64,000 nucleotides of DNA from Pelecanus crispus (Eukaryota > Chordata > Aves > Pelecaniformes > Pelecanidae): assembly GCF_030463565.1 (NCBI RefSeq), contig NC_134646.1:13358001-13422000 (forward strand). Reading direction: 5' to 3'. Under the pieces are notes generated by a model. It was not told where the DNA came from, did not search any database, and saw only the letters and a list, made by a program, of their open reading frames with translations. The translations under genes and the position numbers were made by a program. How positions within the stretch are numbered: the stretch's first letter is position 1; every line of letters starts with the position of its first letter. Below, in pieces: positions 12,701-23,480 of this stretch.

Positions 12701-15700
12701 TGAAGACATACACCTCTAGGTACTGTACGTTACTGGTCTCTTTCTTTTTTCCCTGTTTCTAGACCACCACATGTTTGCTAAACAAAATTTCTCTGAGCAC
12801 ACTGTACTCCCATGGCTGGTTTTCCAAACATGTACAGCATCCCCAAATGCTTACATTTTGCCAAAATCTTTTCTGATTCTGTTCCCAGGAGAGATTGTTC
12901 CTCATGAGTGTGTTATGAGAAGTCCGATTGTAGTCATGACTCTGCTGGATCCCATTGCAGACCTGGAGTTCTATCTATCGTATAAATACGAAGACATCAA
13001 GTGAGAGGTAAAGCCTTGTACTACTGAAGTCAACAGCAAAACTCCGGGGCGGTATCCAGGGTTTGGTTTTGAATGTTTATGAGCAACATGAGATTTGTAT
13101 GTAAGGTTCTTTAGTCTGGTCTAGCTCTAACAGCTGGAAAATGCTACATTGAGGTCAAGTTCATTTTTTTTATTACAGCAAGTTGGTCTTGTCCTTTTTC
13201 ATATGAGTCTATATTACATATAGTAGTAAATAGAACCATTCTGTAATAAGGCTAAAATTAAAATTTTACAGCATTAAAAATACATGATATAGAAAATACA
13301 GTGAAATAGTATAAAATATAATGAACAGGCCCTCAGTGAACAAACAGATTGCAGCTGAACTAAACTACCCTCGGCAAAATCAATTACAAAAGTATCTGGA
13401 AAGAAATATGCACTCTATTAATTTTGCATTTTGATGAACATGTTTTATGCATTTATTAAAATATCTTTTAGACTAAGTAACATTTTAAAGACCAAAAAGA
13501 GAAGTAAATATTTTATTCAAACCAGTTGTGTCTAACATCCAAAGTTTATTATATGTGCTATGGGTAAGTGATTTAAAATTCATAAAGCTGCTCTGGTTTG
13601 TATAAGAAAGCAATTTTGCTTTATACAGAGAAACTGACTCTACAAAGTAAAACTAAGCATTTTGTCAGAAAAACACCTTAAAAATGATATATCGTCTGTA
13701 ATAACAGGTATGGCTTTCTTTTCTATTTTCTTCTGGGGTTTTTTTTTTTTTTTTCAATCACAGTTAAGCTGTGGATATTTGCCAGACTTTCACTGAGAGC
13801 CTTCTTCTGTGCTTACCTCAAGCTAAAGAGATTTGGCTGCAAATCTGTTTCAGGGTTGCCAAGCCTTTACTGGGAGATTTACCTCTGAAGGTTTTCCTTC
13901 ATTTTGTTTTAAAGCGTTTACTAAGACCTACAATTTTTTCTTTTGCTATATAGTTAGTAACAATCATTAATATTTTTTCACAAAGAGCACTGTGAGAGCC
14001 CGCAAGGTGTAACGCATGAGTAAAGAAAACGTCCTTCGAAACATTATGAATAAAGGCTTGATAAAGCACAACAAGGAAGTGATAAGAGAACCATTAGTTC
14101 TGTACCTACATATCATCCACAATATTTCATTCTAGTTGACACACTGAAAATCAAATTACTATTTTGCATAATTTTCTAGTATCTCTTACAAGACATTTGA
14201 GTCACTGAGAACCTGTTATGTTACACGGTATTTAGACTGTTGTACAGTTGTACTACAGTCAGATGCTGATTGTTTCCTTTTAACTTTCAGGTACAGCAGG
14301 GAGCAATGTTCAAACCCTCACTGGAGAAACTGGATAGAAAGATAAGGATTATGATGAGGCTGGACTCTTTGGGAAATGGTAATTAGGGCCAAGCAGAAAG
14401 ACTAATCTAAGTCCAAGGCTGATATTTTTTGAAGTTCTTTTGGGTTATCAGTAGGTTTTGTACAGAACAAAGACATGTGCATCAACAAAAACATGTAGAG
14501 GAGAGTAATGTGCCAATGCCTGAGAGGCCATTCATACCCCTTCTTTTTAGAAGCTGTTCAGCTGTTTCACCTCTGATGCTGAAAATTCAAAAGTCAGAAC
14601 TAATTTAGGCTCTGGACACAGTTATCTTAAATCATCTAAATACTGTCTTTAACTGAGACTATAGAGTGAGAATTCCTGTCTGAGCCCTTTTCCACTCCAT
14701 TTCCCCCTCCTCACATGGTCTACTGCTCCATCAAGCCATGCCATTTTATATCAATACTAGTGCAGAGCAACATAGGGCTGGTGGACATAGGTTTTAACCT
14801 GTATAAATTATCTTTATTCCCATTAGGAACACTTTAATAGGATTCAATGCTATTTTCTATGGTGCACCACTGAATTTGATATATACAAGGAACAACAGAG
14901 GAACCAGCTTTCTCACAGGCTTGCTTTTGCAATACTTTAAACATCTCTGAACTTCTTAAGAGTGACTCATTCCTAAATGACTTGGAGTTTTACACTCTTT
15001 GTAAGATAGGTTTTCAAGGTTTCTATTCATAATTGTGTTATACAATATAAATATACACACGTGCACATGTACTTTGTATATATATTATTTGTTTATGTGT
15101 TTATATACAGCTTATATACATTCTATACATATAGAGAAGGTAGGTGAAAATGGAAGTTTAGGAGGGAGAGGGCACTAAATACTCATTTACAATGTCATGG
15201 AAGGTGAAGAAAAATATGGCTTGAAGGGAACAAAAGCAAAGAACTAGCAATGAGAAGGGTTCTGTGGGATGGACTATGGATGAAGGAGATAAAAAAATTC
15301 TTCTATGCTCTGTAAAAGTGAAAAAGAATGGCGGCATTTTGTAATATGTGTGTCATTTGTTTAACTTTGCATTAGCTAGTCATAGCTGACTGAAAGTTTT
15401 CCTTCCAGAAGCAACTAAAACTAATACAAAGACTAATAACTCATATCTACCAGGCAAAAATCAGGATTGACCATTTTCATGCAAAATGTCTCCTCCTTTG
15501 CAAAAACAAAACAGAATTAATGTTTGGTTATCTATTTCTGACCGTTGTCTTTTTCAGCAAAAAGCAGGGTTTATGTCAACACAAATCTTCAGGAATTTTA
15601 TTTTTGTCATGCATTGTTTTAGATTTTCTTAAAGACGTTTTGCTCTATTTAAAAGTATATCACCTGTAAGAGTTTTGCCTGCTTTAAAATCAAAGATTGT

Positions 15701-16991
15701 GTTTATTGTACGTAGGGCTGTAAGCCACATGCTAGTCTAAACAGGGAAATAGCATAGGGCAAGTCAGGTGAAGACTACGGCAGGCAATGACAGACGAGGA
15801 ATAAGCAGATGTTTTAGTACCTTACCTTCCCACTGCTCACCAGATGAAATTTCTTTGACATTAACTGCTGCCGGTTTTGTGCTTTGATGGTTTTCTATTA
15901 TAACCCAACAACTATCTACATGTTACTGCAGACCTAGGAGGCATCTCTGTTTTTGCAAAGAAAGCTCTCAATTTTTATGCGTTGAGGTCGATTAAATCAT
16001 CCTTCCAGTCACCTAAAGGCCGTGAGTCAGGTTTTTAGGACTAAACAGGCAACCCAAGGCCTAGTTAGCACATGTGCTACCAACATTCAGCCGAGGCCGG
16101 CTGAGTCCTGCCTGCCCCGTGCACGTGCATCCTTCTTATGCAAGCAAACCATCCAGTTAAGGACACGCTCATGCCTACCTCACACCTGAACAGGAAGTCA
16201 GGAAGCGGCCAGGTGGTCTCAACTTCTGTTGCTTCACCGTATCCTTTGTGGTGCTACGTCTTAGATCTGCTGAAGTTCACATCAGAATTTAAACTACGTT
16301 GTTATTTTACATTCCGAACAGTGAGGAGACCTGTCTGCACTGTAGACTTGTGCAAAGTGCTCACTCAACTGCAAATGTAAATATATACAGTTTGTTTCTG
16401 CCTTTTAAAGAATTTATAGAAAAGCTATTTTTGAATTAATGCTCCAGTTCCCAATAATGCAGCAATTTCTTCAATAAAGAAATAGCTTTTTTTTTTTAAT
16501 AGGAAACTCTTATTATGGATTTTGCTGAATTTCAAAGGACTTTTTCAGTCTCTCCTGATGTTTTTTTAACATTGCACCTGGACAAATGAAACATTGTTTT
16601 TATCAAAATGAAACAACACATTACATTTTTACTATGTTAGATTATGCATTAAGTTAATCACCATTTCAACAACAAGTATTGTTTCAGAACAAAGACTTTG
16701 AATGTAATCATCCTGTTTGTTCCTGGTTTATTTATAAATAACAATACACAGATATTTTTTCCTCAGACCACTTTAGTTTCAGTGAAAAGGTGCTTTCTCA
16801 TTAAAAAAAATCTCACTTTGGGAAATTTTGGGGCATTGATCCACAGGGAATTATTTGCTCAGCCTTCTTTTACACTATGCTCTGGTTCTATAATAGCTTA
16901 GCGGTTCAATGGATCAATGATAGTGCATAAGTCAAATACACTCAAAAGGCAATTTTATCACAATATCATAAAGACTGGGTTGTGGGTTGGG
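9739..16991. other. Intergenic; no gene seen
   Basis: AT-rich noncoding DNA. Contains an AT/CA-rich low-complexity stretch around 15045-15135. No frame has a recognisable domain. Confidence 0.7.
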
Positions 16992-17075
16992 TTTTTTTTT
17001 TTTTGGGGGGGGGGGGGGGGGGAAGTATATATATGCAGGATACAAGCTGGGCTTTTTTTTTAAAAAAAAAGGCCC
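16992..17075. repeat. T13-G18 couplet and adjacent T9A9 inverted repeat
   Basis: Thirteen T (16992-17004) run directly into eighteen G (17005-17022). About 30 bp later GGGC, T9, A9, GGCCC (about 17049-17075) forms an almost perfect inverted repeat. Confidence 0.85.
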
Positions 17076-17299
17076 GCCAACAAACCAAACTTGTTCAGTC
17101 TCCAGACACTCACAAGAAACTAAATAATTGTGTTTTTTTCTTTCGAAAAGCAGACCCATTGAAACCTTCCAGGAGGTTTAAGAAATGTCTATTTTTTTTT
17201 AGTTACAATGATAAAGCTTTGAACCTTTCCTCCCACTCCCCCAAAAGAGATTGCAAGGCTTGCTCCCGCTTGCTATGCTGTTTATGAGCCTAGGGAGAT

Positions 17300-18360
17300 G
17301 GTTACTGTGCATAGCCCCATCCGTGCAGTCCCCAAAATGAAGGTTTCAGACTACAGAACAAAACCTAACAATAAAGGAATAAAGGGTTCCCACATGACAT
17401 AAAAAATTCCATGTCAAGTGTCGCCGTTTTTCGCAATGGGAAAGCACGAGGCCCACTATTGATGCTATTCCTTTCCATCTGGTGAAGCCGCTCCCTAGAG
17501 CCCACAGTGGGAGTGGGGCTGGCTCCTCAGAAACACGCAGCCCTGTGTTTGGGGGCCTCCCCAATTAGTCCCGTAATTTACTGTCACTGAATAAGACGGA
17601 CCGAGAAACTTGTGCCAGTAGGGATGGAAAAATCCCGGCCTCCAGCTGGGGTGGGTGTTCTCGGAGTTAGCCCAACTCTCAAGCAGGTACAAAAGAGGCC
17701 CACAGCTGAAGCTGGGGACACAGAAAGGAGACCTTCAGCCTCCGATGAATTACACACCAGCGCGAGGCCCCAGGAACAGCAGATCAGCTCTCACTTTGAA
17801 GGATAAATCAAAGCTTTAATCGGGCCTGTCAGTAAAGCAGGTGTTTTCACTGCATTCGTGGTTCATTTTTATGCAAAAGGGTTGTGGGGATACAGAAATC
17901 ATGGGGGATTGAAAATAAATGGCACTGACAGCACTGATCCCACCAGGCGAGGGGGCCAAAATCGGTCTGTCTTTTCATATTATGAAATATACCTAACGGC
18001 AGGCTCTTTAAACCCCGCTTACACAATGCGCTGTCTGTGCGCCCAGGACTTTCCTTTCTCTCGTTTCCTCCCCTGGTTTGTTTTTTTTTTTTTTTTCCCC
18101 CCTCCCCCTGATATGCCAGGGGCCCTTTTCTATTCTCTGGTGATGAACTGCCCCAGCAGCCAGAGCAGATTCAGAATGTTAAAGAGCCGCCACTCACCCG
18201 AGCCGACAAAAGGATCCCATTTTAAAGGGCTTAAAGGACACTGTAGACACTACCCGCAGCCCCGTTTCGGGATAATGTCTTTTTCGTCTTGGTTTTTCAT
18301 CATTCAGCAGCAGACACAAATAAAACATCATAAAAATGTGTCAATGCAAATTTTCTAGCA
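17300..18360. promoter_or_regulatory. Candidate distal regulatory element
   Basis: A block richer in GC and sequence complexity than its surroundings, with no coding potential I can support. It holds paired inverted TCF/LEF-like motifs, CTTTGAA (17794-17800) and ATCAAAG (17807-17813), followed by a homeodomain-like TTTAAT core. The character is that of a conserved noncoding enhancer in a gene desert around a developmental gene. This is inference only; conservation cannot be tested here. Confidence 0.3.
18081..18102. repeat. T16-C6 homopolymer couplet
   Basis: Sixteen T followed by six C, inside the GC-richer block. Confidence 0.85.
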
Positions 18361-20886
18361 TGGGCCAGGGTGAGGGGGATGCATCATTGGGAGAGATGCT
18401 TCCGCGGCGGTGCCACGGGGCCCGCGCTGCTCATGCTTGTCTCTGCCATGTAGAGGTTGTTTTGTGGGCTGAGAGTGGGTGCCCACAGCTACCCAGATTT
18501 ATACTTTAGTACAGAGATATAACTTCGCTTAATTCCTAAGCCTCAATATTAATAGCAGGCATCATTTTTAAAGTTAATTAAATAAAATGTTTGAGCACAC
18601 TGAGGTTGAATCACTGTAGCATCCTATAATGTTTAAATGGTGGTTGAGGAACATTCTAATATAGCACGCTTTTCCAGAAAGTAAAAAAAAAAAAGAGGGC
18701 CTTTTTCTTTGGTTCTGCTATAACTCAATACTTTTTACAGTGTATTCTGTAACACAATTTGAAATATTACTGCAGTACATTGCTAGTAAATTTCATTTAT
18801 CATTTACAAGCCATAAAGCAGGCAAGAAAAAAAGAAAAAGGCAAGTGCTTCCCCTCCTGTAGTTTCACTCACGACTCAACAAATCACAGTTTTTCACCAG
18901 CTTTACTAAGGAATTCATTCTTTTCTCTTTCCGTTAAAAAATAGATTTAAAAAAGTAACACCCAGCTGGCATATCCTTAGGATAGATTGCCTGAGGACAA
19001 CTTTTTAAAAACTTTTCATGGATTACATGTAAACTAAGAAGTTCATTACGCTTGATTGTGATCATTCATACAGCTGTTTCTAGACAAGAAAACTCTGCAT
19101 CTTTGGGGAAAAAAAAAAAAGGATGCATTTTATGACTTAGTTGCATAGAAAATGAGATCATTATCCCTTTTTTCAAGGTAGGCTGATACTCTCAGTCTCT
19201 AAATGTTTATACGTCTTTGGGTTTTGACCCACCAAACTACTCTGTGAATTCCAAAGGAAATTTAACTAATAGATAAAAGTCACCGTGCTTTCACAAAAAA
19301 AAAGTATTTGTAGGCTTCTTGCAAGTAATTTAGACTCTGATTTTCCAAACACATTTTTTTATCTTTACTCATATAATAATTCCATTTTAAATAGTAAGAT
19401 TATATTTATATTATATTTATAAAATACATATTTTCTACTCAAGACCTAGGTATTGCACATTAGCACTGGCACTCATGTTGCCTTTCTACCAAATCTAATT
19501 TCAGTATACTTTCTCATGGCAATGAAGTTACTCCATGCCAATAAAATTCCATACATACTTGCAGTATTGAGCTCCGAAACCCCAATTTTCTCAAATATTT
19601 CAGGGCCCCAGTTTATGCAAGCTTTGAAAATGAACTTCTTCCAATAATTTGCTTGAAGAAAGATGATACAAGTCATTAATCATTGCAAATATATTTAGGT
19701 ACTGCAGACGCTAGCTGAAAATTCATTAACTTTTCTCTCCGGAAGATTTGCTATGCTCAATAATATGTTGGATGTTTAGAACATAAGGTAATTCCAATGT
19801 TTTGATTAACAGTCTCTTCATAAAAGCACTGAACAAAACTTAACAAGAATTAAAAGTCTAATTCAGATTTGCCAAGTCCCTTTTCCTGATCACCTGTTTA
19901 ACATTCTTGCTGTGAGTCCACTAGCTGTTAGTCTAGGCATAATACAGTAAACAGTAATTAATAAATAATAAAATATTTATTTGCATTCATCTTCCGCAGA
20001 GTTGCAGTGATTTTTCTAGTGAAGTGCATTATGGGGATCTTGTTTATAAACCAACCTACAAGTGGCCACATTGTCCCAAGTACATGGGATTTTTTTGCCA
20101 TAAGAAAATGTTTAAACAACGAAACTTTTTGATATGCACTGTTAGCAAATGCCTTAGCTCTGAATAATGCACACATCACTTGTGGGAGTAGAATCAAACA
20201 TTCCCATTTTTGAATTCCAAGTCAATTGTTTCTAACTAGTCTGCCATGGACAAAACTCAAATTTCTGCTTTCCATTAGAACTTTATCTTACTCATGAGTA
20301 ATTTTGGTATTGACAGATTCTCATCTACCTCATATCAAAATGTCAAATCTTTCCATCATTTGTTGTCTCTAATAATTTCAGATATGACCTAATATACAGG
20401 GCTGAAGTCTGACTCACATATACCAAAATGCCAACATACGGGCATGAATTGGGGTGAATCGAAGGTGAATATATTGCAAAAGTGTAAATCAGCCAGGGAA
20501 TATTTCAGTATAAATCTTCAAAGCTCAGTCTTGGAGAGTTCTGTAAATGTGCACGGGTGGGTTGCAACCCTCATCATTCTTGGCTAGAGCTGTCTTTTTG
20601 TCCTCACTACCCTCAGTCCAAGGACAATCTGCTTCCACCCATTTCCTACCCAGCGGCACAATGTGGCAAGAGTTCATTTTTATCATGTGTTTTTATGGCT
20701 CCTTTCACAGTGGGATTTCAGTCCATAGTGGGACATCTAGACACTGCTGAAATACAAAAAACAATAAACAACAGTGCCTTCAAGCTAAAGATTTAGTCTC
20801 CAGTGGTTCTCGGAATCACTAAAAACTGCAAATACCGAACAGCTCATCCACCACCAGCTAAAACACAAAAAGAAAACAGTGTTAGA
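18361..20886. other. Intergenic; no gene seen
   Basis: AT-rich noncoding DNA up to the ERV 3' LTR boundary. Several A runs of 8-12 bases; nothing else recognised. Confidence 0.65.
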
Positions 20887-21207
20887 TGTCTTGTCCCAAA
20901 TTGGGCTCATTTACCCGATGTGCAATAAGCCAATCTTCACACACTGAGATGAGATATTGTTTTATTTCATTTCTGCACAGAGATGGGTGCTAGGTGGTAA
21001 TTCCACAAAGCTAGCACACCAAATCATCAAGTCAGCATCTATTTATACACATTAATTACCATATTTAATTCCCTAATACATATGCACAGTGCTATGATTG
21101 GGTAAAATCTCTTCGCCTAGTATATAAATTAGTGAGCATGCTTAATTGTCCTTCAATTTGAGTCTGGGGTGTAACTGTGGTAGCAGGCTCATGAGTTGGT
21201 GGTCACA
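20887..21207 (-). repeat. ERV 3' LTR
   Basis: An LTR of about 321 bp, inferred from its boundaries: on the minus strand it starts TGTGACCACC just after a purine tract and ends GGGACAAGACA. It carries an AT-rich TATA-like TTTATATA near 21120-21130 and AATAAA at 20961-20966, about 75 nt before the end. The polypurine tract CCAGGGGGAGGT lies just outside it (about 21207-21219). The terminal TG...CA is as expected for an LTR. Confidence 0.75.
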
Positions 21208-21487
21208 ACCTCCCCCTGGCAGAATTACCTTTCCCCTTATTTCCTTCTTGGCAGATCTTAAGCAACTTTTCATGGTTTACTGATCAAGTCAGTAGCACAC
21301 CACCTAGACTTCTGTTCTCAGACAATCTGTCCACTAAACAAAAGCATAGGTAGGGTAGGGCCTTACAATGGACATCTATAGCACCATCAGTTTTGGACAA
21401 TTCCTCCCCTTTAGGATTTAAAGTTCAAATCTTTGACAAGTCTCATTTCCATATCTTATAACTAATACATGGGATTGAGATACTTGT

Positions 21488-22700
21488 CTAGTAATTAACA
21501 CAGCCTGCTACCATTCTGCTAGGGGATAACCAATCGTGTCCTTTTTGCTCCAAAACAGTTAACACTGCGTGCAGGACAAACACAGTGATTCTTTGTCCCA
21601 GGGTTAGTTTATGGGCTTCTTGAATCAGCAATACCACAGCAGCCACTGCTCGAAGACATGCAGGCCATCCTTTGCTGACCTTATCCAACTGTTTAGAGAA
21701 GTAAGCAACTGGCCTCTTCCAGTCTCTTAGTGTTTGAGTTAAGATTCCCAGGGCTACATGCATTCTTTCATACACAGAGTAAATGGTTTAGTCCAATTTG
21801 GCAATCCCAGGGCTGGTGTTTTCTTCAAAGTTGTCTCGATATCATCAAAACCGTTTTGACATTCGGGAGTCCATTGCAAGACTTCTCCTGGCCCTTTCAG
21901 AGCCTCATACAACGGTTTTGTCATCAATCCAAAATTCAGTATCCAAAGCCTGCACCAGCCCACCACACCCAAAAATCCTCTTAATTCTCTTTGTGACTGG
22001 GGAGGGGCAATTCAACATATGGCTTCCTTTCTTTCAGTCCCCAATCTCCTTTCCCCTTGAGAGATTTTGAATCCCAAATAAGTGACAGTCTTTTGCACTA
22101 TTTGTGCTTTCTTTTGTGACACCCCGTATCCAGCCAATCCCCCAAAATTTAATAAACTTATGGTTGCCATTTTACATTGTAGTTCGGTATCTGTTCCCAA
22201 AAGGATGTTGTCCACATATTGCAAAAGAGTAACATAAGGATTCTTACCTTGCCATCGTTCTAATTCCTTGGCAAGTACATTACCAAACAAAGTAGGGCTG
22301 TTTATAAATCCTTGCGGCAGTACCGTCCAAAGTTGTGTCTTTCATCCCGTTGTTGGACTTTCCCATTTAAAGGCAAATAACTTCTGGCTTTCAGTCTCCA
22401 GTGGGATTAAAAAAAAAAAAAAGCATCCTTTGAATCTAACACAGTAAAATACATGTTAGTTTCTGAGAGGGAGGTTAACAGACTGTATGAATCGGGTACC
22501 ATGGGATGCACATCAAGTCTATCAATGGTTCTAGTCCCAATCTTCCTTTCAATTTCATGGGATACTGTTTCCTTCTTACCCGCTTAGTGTTGGGTTTTAG
22601 TTACACTTTTATCTGTGTGGCTGCTTTTGCTCTTCCCGGTATCTTGGTGGCCCATACCATAAGAATCACAGCATCTAAAATTTCTTCTGGTACTTTAAGC
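21488..22700 (-). pseudogene. Degraded ERV reverse transcriptase
   Basis: Remnant of a gammaretrovirus-like reverse transcriptase. The palm region has PTLFGNVLAKEL-type sequence just before the active-site box, which reads YVDN rather than the usual YVDD (about 22202-22219). Downstream are TVTYLGFKISQG and GVVGWCRLW, then the connection region with PVAYFSKQLD. Damage includes an in-frame TGA at 22012-22014, a frameshift near 21765, and a 14-base A run at 22409-22422 in the N-terminal part where the frame is lost. It cannot make an active enzyme. The frame is lost near 21488 before any RNase H motif I recognise. Confidence 0.85.
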
Positions 22701-22702
22701 TC

Positions 22703-23092
22703 TCACCCATTTTTGTTCTGTAACAGACATAACTGAGCTTTCTGGGCATTATTTTTTGGATTTTTTACTCGAATTGTATTCTTGGAAAAGGTTATTTGTG
22801 CCCCTAACTTATTCAATAAATCTCGACCTAAGAGAGGTACGAGGCATTCAGGCACATATAGAAATTCATGTGTTAGCATTTGACCTCCAATTTTGCATTC
22901 CATTGGCTGTAAGATGGGCCTCACCTCCCGCTTTCCCATGACCCCAACAACAGTCATAGAAAAATTACTTAAATGTCCCTTACAACTGTTCACTACAGAA
23001 TAAGTCATTCCTGTATCAACTAAAAATTCTGTATTCTCATTCCCCAGCTGAACTGGAACCAGGGGATCTGCTGGGGAAATTTTTAAATTCAC
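22703..23092 (-). pseudogene. ERV aspartic protease remnant
   Basis: An open stretch with retroviral protease features: the catalytic box FLVDTG (followed by MTYSVV), a flap-like glycine-rich middle, and the C-terminal GRDLLNKLGA motif. It is joined upstream to the Gag remnant by a frameshift at a C-run near 23090-23104. The first codon of the open stretch is not ATG, as expected for a polyprotein segment. The catalytic Asp-Thr-Gly is intact, but the element as a whole is inactive. Confidence 0.85.
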
Positions 23093-23460
23093 CCCCGGGT
23101 CCCCTTAATTCAGAGTCATAAGTCCCCATCATTAACAAATCTGCCTCTGACACTTTACCCCCTTTGCTGGTGATTGTACTCCCTTTTTTTTTTTTTTGGG
23201 GGGGGGGGGGGGGGCGGTGCGAGAACACATATTCCTTTTTCCAGTGTCGTCCTCCTCTACAATATGCACATTTATTTATCCCAATGGGGTTATTGCTTAA
23301 AGACCTGGATGCATATCTTTGGTCCCTTCCTCTTCTCAGCATTCCTCTACAGCCCCTTCCTTGCTCTCTTTGACAGACACTCACTATTGCAACAGCTAAC
23401 AAGCCAGCTTGCATCTTTCTATCTTTTTGTTTTTCTCTCGCCTCATCTTACTGAAGATAG
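23037..23460 (-). pseudogene. ERV Gag nucleocapsid remnant
   Basis: The C-terminal end of a Gag protein. A charged REKQKDRK-like segment leads into a basic region and one zinc-knuckle box, CAYCRGGRHWKKEY, in which the last Cys of the CCHC pattern is replaced by Tyr. A T14/G17 homopolymer couplet on the plus strand (23184-23214) produces a Pro/Lys-rich stretch just after the knuckle. Upstream of about 23460 the frame runs into a stop and no further Gag is recognisable. One zinc knuckle per Gag fits gammaretrovirus-like elements. Confidence 0.75.
23184..23214. repeat. T14-G17 homopolymer couplet within ERV Gag remnant
   Basis: Fourteen T (23184-23190 and 23191-23197) followed by seventeen G. 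On the element's strand this is a C run followed by an A run, just downstream of the zinc knuckle. Confidence 0.9.
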
Positions 23461-23480
23461 TGTTTCATTGGTTTTTTTTT

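Larger units (their letters stand above)
20887..23480 (-). mobile_element. Class I (gammaretrovirus-like) ERV relic, 5'-truncated and internally deleted
   Basis: Read on the minus strand, the order is the C-terminal part of Gag with one zinc knuckle, protease, reverse transcriptase, then a polypurine tract and a 3' LTR. No RNase H active region, integrase or envelope is recognisable between the RT connection region (ending near 21488) and the LTR, so most of the 3' half of the internal sequence is missing. No 5' LTR or upstream Gag was found beyond about 23480. Premature stops, frameshifts and long homopolymers show it is a dead fossil. A single CCHC box and gamma-type RT wording point to class I; the exact family is not identified. 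Confidence 0.87.

Noticed and set aside
16982..17287. A plus-strand frame with poly-Phe and poly-Gly and its minus-strand counterpart
   Set aside because: Translation of the T13-G18 homopolymer couplet; no gene features.
17858..18358. A 166-codon plus-strand open frame
   Set aside because: It crosses a T16-C6 homopolymer giving poly-Phe/Pro, has no domain and no splice or codon-use support.
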